Shown one piece after another: positions 1-5,304 of a stretch of DNA of 11,803 nucleotides; position 1 is the stretch's first letter, and each line of letters starts with the position of its first letter. The notes under the pieces were generated by a model. The model saw nothing but the letters and a program-made list of their open reading frames with translations, did not search any database and had not been told where the DNA came from. Where the stretch lies: assembly GCA_938045655.1 (NCBI GenBank), contig CALIMO010000113.1:1-11803 (forward strand), in the 5' to 3' direction. This stretch comes from an uncultured bacterium (lineage in GTDB: Bacteria; Patescibacteriota; Saccharimonadia; Saccharimonadales; Saccharimonadaceae). A program made the position numbers and the translations under genes.

Positions 1-260
1 CTAACAGCTATAACTGAAAGCAAGCTAAAACCATAGTTAATAATTGGAACTGGCGAAGGAGCTGGAAATAAGCTTAAAAATCCCAATATTGCAGCAATTT
101 GAATTGGCATAAAATCTTCGCTTTTACCTTTTCGAATAACTTTATATTCTTCAAGAATAAATTCATTGTTTTGGGCTTCTCGTGATTTTTCTTGGTTTTC
201 TTTTGGTTTTTCTTGCGGTGTTGGGTAAATATCTTCTGGCTTATATTTTTTAACTTCCAT
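1..260 (-). CDS. Membrane protein of unknown function, N-terminal part (runs off the window)
   Basis: An open frame on the minus strand starts at ATG 260-258 and continues past position 1, giving at least 86 residues. Residues 1-50 are hydrophilic and rich in Lys, Glu, Pro and Gln (a PTPQEKPKENQEK stretch), which suggests a flexible cytoplasmic tail. Residues 51-86 are hydrophobic with several prolines (AAILGFLSLFPAPSPVPII), consistent with one or two membrane helices. No family is recognised. The start is supported by a perfect extended -10 (TG-A-TATAAT) only 7 nt upstream on the same strand, which places transcription initiation at or next to the A of ATG. There is no Shine-Dalgarno, so the mRNA is probably leaderless. 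The gene is divergent from the tRNA-Ser gene. Arg codons are CGA, as in the other housekeeping-like genes here. Confidence 0.75.
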   Translation of the reverse strand, partial: MEVKKYKPEDIYPTPQEKPKENQEKSREAQNNEFILEEYKVIRKGKSEDFMPIQIAAILGFLSLFPAPSPVPIINYGFSLLSVIAV

Positions 261-267
261 ATTTCAA

Positions 268-276
268 ATTATATCA
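268..276 (-). promoter_or_regulatory. Extended -10 promoter of the leftmost gene, leaderless
   Basis: Read on the minus strand, TGATATAAT combines an extended TG element with a consensus TATAAT. It ends 7 nt before ATG 260, so the predicted start site coincides with the start codon. No good -35 is seen at 16-18 nt. The element lies next to and partly between the tRNA-Ser promoter boxes on the other strand. Confidence 0.6.
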
Positions 277-284
277 TGATTCAA

Positions 285-313
285 TTGAAAATTTCGAAAA
301 AATAAAGTAAAAT
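285..313 (+). promoter_or_regulatory. Promoter of tRNA-Ser
   Basis: TTGAAA (285-290), a 17-nt spacer and TAAAAT (308-313) put the start site at about 320, two bases before the mature tRNA. Confidence 0.75.
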
Positions 314-321
314 ATTTTTAT

Positions 322-409
322 GGAGAGATGGCCGAGTGGTTTAAGGCGCACGCCTGGAACGCGTGTTGGGCGCAAGCTCTCGCAGGTTCGAATCCTGTTC
401 TCTCCGCCA
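322..409 (+). tRNA. tRNA-Ser (anticodon GGA)
   Basis: This is a complete class II tRNA. The acceptor GGAGAGA pairs with TCTCTCC, followed by discriminator G and an encoded CCA (407-409). The anticodon stem CACGC/GCGTG encloses the loop CTGGAAC, giving anticodon GGA, which reads UCC/UCU serine codons. A long variable arm, typical of Ser, lies between the anticodon stem and the T arm with its TTCGAAT loop. It has its own promoter immediately upstream. Confidence 0.97.
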
Positions 410-434
410 AAACCAATATTTTTTTGAAAAATCC

Positions 435-463
435 TTGACTTTTCGAAAAATATCAGTTAAAAT
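435..463 (+). promoter_or_regulatory. Promoter of tRNA-Leu
   Basis: TTGACT (435-440), a 17-nt spacer and TAAAAT (458-463) lie 14 nt before the tRNA. This is the best -35 match in the window, and it shows that the two tRNAs can be transcribed separately. Confidence 0.8.
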
Positions 464-477
464 AGTAAAGTAATTTT

Positions 478-562
478 GCACGAGTGGTGGAATTGGTAGA
501 CACGCTAGTCTTAGGAACTAGTGCCAATTGGCGTGAAGGTTCAAGTCCTTTCTCGTGTACCA
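478..562 (+). tRNA. tRNA-Leu (anticodon UAG)
   Basis: This is a complete class II tRNA. The acceptor GCACGAG pairs with CTCGTGT (one G-U), followed by discriminator A and an encoded CCA. The anticodon stem CTAGT/ACTAG encloses the loop CTTAGGA, giving anticodon TAG for CUN leucine codons, with G at position 37. The long variable arm and the TTCAAGT T-loop fit leucine. It is the last gene before the atypical YobI-like region, and tRNA 3' ends are frequent integration points. No second copy of its 3' end was found in the window. Confidence 0.97.
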
Positions 563-575
563 GAAATTATTTTTT

Positions 576-609
576 AAAAGCAGACTTCGAGAGAAGCTGT
601 TTTTATTTT
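576..609 (+). terminator. Rho-independent terminator after tRNA-Leu
   Basis: The hairpin pairs AAAAGCAG with CTGTTTTT and CTTC with GAAG around a GAGA loop, with one bulged A. It runs into a U-rich tail. It lies 13 nt after the tRNA and closes the tRNA transcription unit. Confidence 0.75.
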
Positions 610-883
610 GTAATTTGCTATGATATTGAAAAAGTGATATAAGGTTCACCCCTTCCGGAGCAGTCTAATCTGTTAAATTATGGAACGAGCTTTTTAAGAT
701 TACTCCTTTAAGATTTCGCCGATAAAGTGATAATATAGTTCGATTTGTCGAACAGTATTGGCTTAGCTCGCATATTTGGAATGTCAACTGCACGGTTTCA
801 GATTTTTAATGAACAGTTCCTTAGTAGCTGGTCTTAGTCCGCCTTATGTGGGGTTTTCTTGTCTCAAAAAATCCCCTGAACTA
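610..883. other. Intergenic region without a convincing protein gene; possible structured RNA
   Basis: No ORF longer than about 18 codons with a ribosome site was found. A weak promoter-like pair, TTGCTA (615-620), N17 and TATAAG (638-643) with an extended TG, would start a plus-strand RNA near 650. That RNA could close on itself through ACCCC (648-652 area) and GGGGT (850 area). It contains a perfect 6-bp hairpin GTTCGA/TCGAAC (738-753) and a long-range pair CGAGCT (686-691) with AGCTCG (765-770). A U-rich tail follows a weak GC hairpin near 835-862. The conserved boxes of RNase P RNA, tmRNA and SRP RNA are not visible on either strand. A 6S-like or family-specific RNA is possible but unproven, and degraded sequence is the alternative. 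Confidence 0.3.
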
Positions 884-892
884 TGCTATAAT
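884..892 (+). promoter_or_regulatory. Extended -10 promoter of the YobI-like unit, inside an inverted repeat
   Basis: TGCTATAAT is a perfect extended -10. No -35 better than TCAAAA lies 17 nt upstream, and the predicted start is near 899. The element sits within an inverted repeat, AACTAT (879-884), N8 and ATAGTT (893-898), which is operator-like. The 11-mer ATAATATAGTT at 888-898 also occurs at 730-740. Confidence 0.55.
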
Positions 893-910
893 ATAGTTAA
901 ACATAAATCT

Positions 911-967
911 GAAGAGAGTTCTATTCATTAGTTATATCCATAGATAATGAATTCTATTAGCTCCTTC
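911..967 (+). promoter_or_regulatory. Long 5' leader hairpin upstream of the mini-ORF and the YobI-like gene
   Basis: An outer stem pairs GAAG-A-GAGTT (911-920) with AGCTC-CTTC (959-967), with one bulged A. An inner perfect 8-bp stem pairs ATTCATTA (923-930) with TAATGAAT (945-952). After a G/A mismatch it is capped by TTAT/ATAG around an ATCC loop. It begins about 12 nt after the predicted transcription start and ends 15 nt before the ribosome site of the mini-ORF. It is followed by A-rich rather than U-rich sequence, so it is not a terminator. It may control mRNA stability, protein binding or translation. Confidence 0.5.
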
Positions 968-992
968 GGTAAAAAAGTTGAGAGGAATATAG

Positions 993-1061
993 ATGGAGAA
1001 TTGGTTGTATTGTATCGGGTATAAGTGCAGATACGGAGAATGTTATGACCTACATTTTTAA
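993..1061 (+). CDS. 22-residue cysteine-containing mini-protein or leader peptide
   Basis: ATG 993 is preceded by a good ribosome site (GAGAGG, about 7 nt away), and the frame ends at TAA 1059-1061. The 22 residues contain three evenly spaced cysteines (C7, C12, C17; C-x4-C-x4-C) and are rich in aromatic residues, with a CRYGECYDL segment around the last two cysteines. The ORF overlaps the first 17 nt of the YobI-like gene in another frame. The ribosome site of the downstream gene (GGAG, 1035-1038) lies inside it, so translation of the two is probably coupled. It could be a regulatory leader peptide or a small metal-binding or membrane-active component. No family is recognised, and an ORF this short can arise by chance. 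Confidence 0.4.
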   Translation: MENWLYCIGYKCRYGECYDLHF

Positions 1062-4000
1062 TAAATTAACGCCAAAAAATGATATAGAAATTGATGAATC
1101 ACAGATAAAGGCGATGCGTTTTGTTTTATCTGAAAAAGATATAACGAATGTTGCTATATCGGGAAATTATGGCGCAGGGAAAAGTAGTTTTATTGAAACA
1201 TATAAGACGAAGGATGAGACTTTTAATCCTATTCATCTCTCGCTTTCTCATTTTACTCGAGAGAATAAAGATGAAAGTGAGAACGAGAGTGATGATAAGT
1301 TTAATACGATAACTACCAATGAACAGGTTAATATCCTAGAGGGAAAAGTCATAAATCAATTACTTCATAGAATTGACCCAAATGATATTCCAATGACTAT
1401 TTTTAAATCAAAACAAAATCCAAGCAATACCAATATTGGATATTGGACTGCGTTGTTAGCTGGCCTTCTTTTCATGATACTATTCTTAGTTAATTATAAT
1501 ATTATCGCTTCAACTTTAGTTACTACTATCCCTCCATTGCCTAGAATTGGAGCAATTAGCCGATTAGTGGCTTATGCTGTGACTGTATTTATCTTATATA
1601 AAATCATATATCAATTAGTTAAGCTTCAGTTTCATCAAAAACTACTTCGAAATATATCTTTCAAAGGTGCGGGAATTTCGGGTCAAATAGAAGTTTTCCA
1701 AAATTCGAATATCTCATATTTTGACAAGTATTTAGATGATGTATTATATTTGTTTGAAAATTGTAAAACTAATGTTATTATTTTTGAGGATATTGATAGG
1801 TTTGAAACCAATCTAATCTTTGAGAAGCTACGAGAAATCAATACGCTTGTAAATGGTAAAAAGAAAAATGGCGAAAAACTATTATTTATTTACTTAATCA
1901 AAGATGATATGTTTATCTCTCGAGAACGTACGAAGTTTTTTGATTTTATTATTCCTATAATACCTGTAATTACTTCATCTAATGCTGGAGAGCGTTTTAC
2001 GGATATTTTGAAAGATATGCATCTCGAAAACACCTTAGATAAAAAATTTCTTCAAAAAATCTCTATTTACGTGGATGAAATGCGTCTTGTTTATAATATT
2101 TGTAATGAATTTGCCTTTTATCGTTCAGCATTATCAGACACGGAGAAGGCTGATAAACTTCAGCTCGTTGATGAAAAATTATTTGCAATGATTGTCTATA
2201 AGAATATATTTCCAAAAGACTTTTCATATTTACAAATGAATTCGGGTTTAGTGTACAAACTCCTACAAGAGGAGATTAGTCTAAAAAAACACAAAAGAGA
2301 AAAATTAAATAAAGAAATATCAACGCTTAAAAGTAGAATTATGGAGGCTGAACAAGAATTTTCAAGAAATAAATTAGAGCTTTATTCTATATTTTTAAAA
2401 GTGCCAAAAGGTAGAGAGGCGATTAAGGTTGATGGAAAGCTCGAGAGTGAGTTCCCAAATAGAATTGAGTTTATTAGGGAATTACTCAAGGAAGGCGTTG
2501 AAATTAAGTCCACATTATCTGGTTACAGCTCTAACTATGATCAAGTAGAGAACTTTGATAATATTTTTCCGAACGATGAAGAGTTTCAAAATCGACTAAA
2601 AAAACTAAAAGACAGGGAAAATATCAATTCACTAAATGACGAACTCATTTCATTTCGTAAAGAATTATCTGAGGTTTCTTCAGAAAAAATTGCACATCTC
2701 TTAGAGCGTTCCAGTTTTGACGATATATGCTCTCAAGCAGAATTTGGATATCTAAAATCTGATGAAAAGCTTTCTATGATTTTTTTCTTGATTCAGAACG
2801 GTTATATAGATAAGGGATATTCGGATTATATTACTTATTTTTATCCGAATACACTAAAAAAGGAAGATAAAGAATTTCTTATTGCAGTTCAGGGAGATAA
2901 TATTTTAGAAGAAGATTATTCACTAACTGAAATTTCTGAGGTTTACGACCGATTGGATGATTCAGATTTTAATCACGCTTCAATCCTGAACTATGATTTA
3001 TTGAAATATACTTTGACTGAAGGTAAAATTCAAGAACGTATTAATTCGTATATAGTAGAGGAACGTTATGAATTTTTAAATAGATACTTACAAAATGAAA
3101 CAATTGAAATAGATTATCGAATTTCTTTAATTGTAGAACTTTTGAAGTCTGATAAGAAAACACTGAGAATTTTACTGTTATCAGATAATATTTTGAATAG
3201 GGATAAAGTCTATATTACTAACTTGTTGTTATCGCTGACCAACTTGAGTCTCTATACTCTTGACTCTAAACTAGTAGATGTTTTAGTAATTTTTATTGAG
3301 GAGAATTGGAAATCAATTCAGGAAAGTTTTGATAATTTTAGCGACCCATTAAAGGTAGATAACTCGCAAATTCAAGCTAATTTGTCAAAGTTGAATGTTA
3401 AAATTACTGATTTTGACTTCGATGGGTCTCATGGATCAATGAGCCAATATGTGTATGATCACAATCTGTATGCAATAAATATGGCAAATATTACTAATCT
3501 TATAAGTTATCTAGATTCTTCAATTACTGAGGAACAGGTTAAAAATCAACCAATTAGTATAACTAAGTTATTTAAAGAACTGAGCGAGTATATCCAAGAA
3601 AATATTGAAGATTATGTTAAACAAATTATTCGGTTTTCTGGCAATTCGATTAATGATAAGTTACCTGATGTCTATGAGATATTAAACAATAAAGAGGTAG
3701 TTGAAGAGACCCGAATTGACTATATGAAATGTCTTTCAGATGAAATACTTAACGTAACACTCCTTGAAACAATGCCGATGATTGATGCCGCGTTTAAGTT
3801 CAATAAAATTATCTGCAATACTCAAAATTTAATGGATTCATTCAATGAATACGAGGAATGGAACGAATTGCTTCTCGATTTTGTTAATTCGAAGTTAAAC
3901 ATACGTTTTGAAAAAACAATTTTTGATAAATACTCAGAAGAGCAACAAAGACTGTTCTTTAGGAAAACGGCTATGTGCAATAAGTTGAAGGATGAACATT

Positions 4001-4797
4001 ATAGAAATATATTATCGGTAATCGGGCGGGAGCTTACATCACTCCCCGATAAAGATATTGATGAAAGTAAGATTAATATTCTTATAAAAACTAGATCTGT
4101 ATCTTCTGAATTTAGTGTTGATGTACTGAAAAGTTTGCGAGAAAGATACCCAAATCAAGTAAATATTTATATTTTAGAGTATATAGATAGTTATATTCAG
4201 GAATTTACAGATATAAATGTTTATAATGAAGAAGAGGCTCTTCAGGTATTAGATGAGAATATTACTATCGAAGATGCGATTTCTATAGTGGATTGCTTTA
4301 AAACTAATATCAGCATCCAAAATAAAGCGTACAGTGCTAAACTACAAGGTCATATTTTAAAAAATCGTTTCGATGAGGATGATTTAGAATATATTGTGTC
4401 TAATTATTCTGACTTCAGTAAGGAGGTTCAGAAAATTATTGAAAATATTTCGCAAACCCATATTGATGATATTCTAAGTGGTGAAATTACGGTAGACACT
4501 TCGCTATTAAAAAAGATAATTTCTATAGACGATATAGATATCGAGAGTCGTCAAATCTTATTAAGTAAACAGCTATCGAATTTTACTGCCTTAGAATTAA
4601 ATGAACAACTTCAAAAAGTTCGGCTTTTAGAAATATACAATAATTTGATGAGCGATATTAGTAAAAGTAAAAACCCTAAATTAACAATAACTGAAGTAAA
4701 TGAAGGGATTTTAGAGTATCTAAAAAGCGAGGGCAAGATAAGTTCTTATCATGAGGAGGGCTCATTTTATAGGGTTTATAGCAAACGAAATGGTTGA
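1045..4797 (+). CDS. YobI-like (KAP-related) membrane P-loop NTPase
   Basis: This 1250-residue protein matches the YobI-like P-loop NTPase family. Its N-terminus has KLTPKND followed by a Walker A motif GNYGAGKS (residues 40-47). Two transmembrane helices (about 133-157 and 173-193) sit between Walker A and Walker B. Walker B is VIIFEDIDR (244-252). The family-typical IKDDMF (285-290) and KFFDFIIPIIPVI (297-309) segments follow. Membrane helices inside the NTPase domain are the hallmark of KAP-type NTPases. A coiled coil spans about 409-450, and the remaining 800 residues are helical without a recognised enzyme domain. ATG 1045 has GGAGA 5 nt upstream, and no other usual start codon lies in the 63 bp of open frame above it. 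Arg codons AGA/AGG are about 40% of arginines, against roughly 6% in the MurE-like gene, and TTCGAA is rare, which suggests transfer. The function is unknown; a phage-defence role is inferred from distant relatives such as PifA. Confidence 0.88.
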   Translation: MTYIFNKLTPKNDIEIDESQIKAMRFVLSEKDITNVAISGNYGAGKSSFIETYKTKDETFNPIHLSLSHFTRENKDESENESDDKFNTITTNEQVNILEGKVINQLLHRIDPNDIPMTIFKSKQNPSNTNIGYWTALLAGLLFMILFLVNYNIIASTLVTTIPPLPRIGAISRLVAYAVTVFILYKIIYQLVKLQFHQKLLRNISFKGAGISGQIEVFQNSNISYFDKYLDDVLYLFENCKTNVIIFEDIDRFETNLIFEKLREINTLVNGKKKNGEKLLFIYLIKDDMFISRERTKFFDFIIPIIPVITSSNAGERFTDILKDMHLENTLDKKFLQKISIYVDEMRLVYNICNEFAFYRSALSDTEKADKLQLVDEKLFAMIVYKNIFPKDFSYLQMNSGLVYKLLQEEISLKKHKREKLNKEISTLKSRIMEAEQEFSRNKLELYSIFLKVPKGREAIKVDGKLESEFPNRIEFIRELLKEGVEIKSTLSGYSSNYDQVENFDNIFPNDEEFQNRLKKLKDRENINSLNDELISFRKELSEVSSEKIAHLLERSSFDDICSQAEFGYLKSDEKLSMIFFLIQNGYIDKGYSDYITYFYPNTLKKEDKEFLIAVQGDNILEEDYSLTEISEVYDRLDDSDFNHASILNYDLLKYTLTEGKIQERINSYIVEERYEFLNRYLQNETIEIDYRISLIVELLKSDKKTLRILLLSDNILNRDKVYITNLLLSLTNLSLYTLDSKLVDVLVIFIEENWKSIQESFDNFSDPLKVDNSQIQANLSKLNVKITDFDFDGSHGSMSQYVYDHNLYAINMANITNLISYLDSSITEEQVKNQPISITKLFKELSEYIQENIEDYVKQIIRFSGNSINDKLPDVYEILNNKEVVEETRIDYMKCLSDEILNVTLLETMPMIDAAFKFNKIICNTQNLMDSFNEYEEWNELLLDFVNSKLNIRFEKTIFDKYSEEQQRLFFRKTAMCNKLKDEHYRNILSVIGRELTSLPDKDIDESKINILIKTRSVSSEFSVDVLKSLRERYPNQVNIYILEYIDSYIQEFTDINVYNEEEALQVLDENITIEDAISIVDCFKTNISIQNKAYSAKLQGHILKNRFDEDDLEYIVSNYSDFSKEVQKIIENISQTHIDDILSGEITVDTSLLKKIISIDDIDIESRQILLSKQLSNFTALELNEQLQKVRLLEIYNNLMSDISKSKNPKLTITEVNEGILEYLKSEGKISSYHEEGSFYRVYSKRNG

Positions 4798-5165
4798 TCA
4801 ACTAAGATGTAGGGATAAATTTCGTAGCAAGTCTGGGAATGTATAAAAATTATGCTTATTCGCACCGTCATTCGCTTCAGGTGTTTTAAGAATGGGCAAC
4901 TCTACCCGACAAATTGCTAAACACATTACAAATAGTCAGGCGACTTACTGTTTATTTCTATATCTTTTTGCTAGTCTTTAACTAATATTAAACTAACAAT
5001 AACCAAGCCCTCGAAATCTATACTGCAAACACAGTAAAGAAAATTTCAAACTTACAAAATTAAGAACCCAAGATTCTTCATTAACCGTACCCCCAATTTT
5101 ACCCCACCAACCATTTTTCTAAACTATTGAGATTAAAAATCTTCCAAAACACCTCATTTTCAGAA
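4798..5165. other. Intergenic region after the YobI-like gene, no supported gene
   Basis: No ORF longer than about 40 codons with a ribosome site is seen on either strand. Two short items stand out. ATG 4790 overlaps the YobI stop in the ATGGTTGA arrangement and encodes 18 residues. A 29-codon plus-strand ORF at 4892-4981 has a TRQIAKHITNSQAT stretch resembling a helix-turn-helix of transposases or resolvases, but it has no ribosome site and stops at once. The region looks like decayed sequence at the edge of an acquired segment. No terminator is seen directly after the YobI-like gene. Confidence 0.4.
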
Positions 5166-5210
5166 ATACAGTCTGACTTTAGGCTGTATGTTGTTTATCG
5201 TTCTTTTTGG
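5166..5210 (+). terminator. Possible terminator of the YobI-like unit
   Basis: ATACAGTC (5166-5173) pairs with GGCTGTAT (5182-5189) around an 8-nt loop, with one T-G pair. A U-rich but interrupted tail follows. It is about 370 bp from the YobI-like stop, so either the transcript is long or the hairpin only shields the MurE-like promoter. Confidence 0.4.
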
Positions 5211-5269
5211 CGATATTATATCTCTGAGTTTTGCGATTCAGATGCTGGCTCTACTGATAGAATGCAGAT

Positions 5270-5298
5270 TTGGACTGCTGGGCGAGATGTGCTATAAT
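5270..5298 (+). promoter_or_regulatory. Promoter of the MurE-like gene, leaderless
   Basis: TTGGAC (5270-5275), a 17-nt spacer and an extended perfect -10 (TG-C-TATAAT, 5293-5298) end 6 nt before ATG 5305. The predicted start site is therefore the start codon itself. This decides the start of the gene. Confidence 0.75.
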
Positions 5299-5304
5299 TT
5301 AACT

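Noticed and set aside
478-562. tRNA-Leu 3' end as an attachment site with a repeated copy downstream
   Set aside because: No second copy of the last 15-20 bases of the tRNA was found up to the MurE-like gene, so site-specific integration is not supported.
650-665. CCTTCCGG, whose reverse complement recalls the GGAA tetraloop region of SRP RNA
   Set aside because: The flanking AGCAGCC-type bases of the SRP symmetric loop are absent on the minus strand, so the match is limited to the short palindrome-like core.
781-837. 18-codon ORF in the gene-free region before the YobI-like unit
   Set aside because: It has no usable ribosome-site spacing (GGA abuts the ATG) and lies in a region better explained as non-coding.
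4790-4846. 18-codon ORF overlapping the YobI-like stop (ATGGTTGA overlap)
   Set aside because: The overlap looks like coupling, but the product is very short, has no ribosome site of its own and shows no recognisable pattern.
5188-5304. N-terminal extension of the MurE-like protein
   Set aside because: The promoter of the gene lies inside this stretch and the start at 5305 is placed exactly for a leaderless mRNA.
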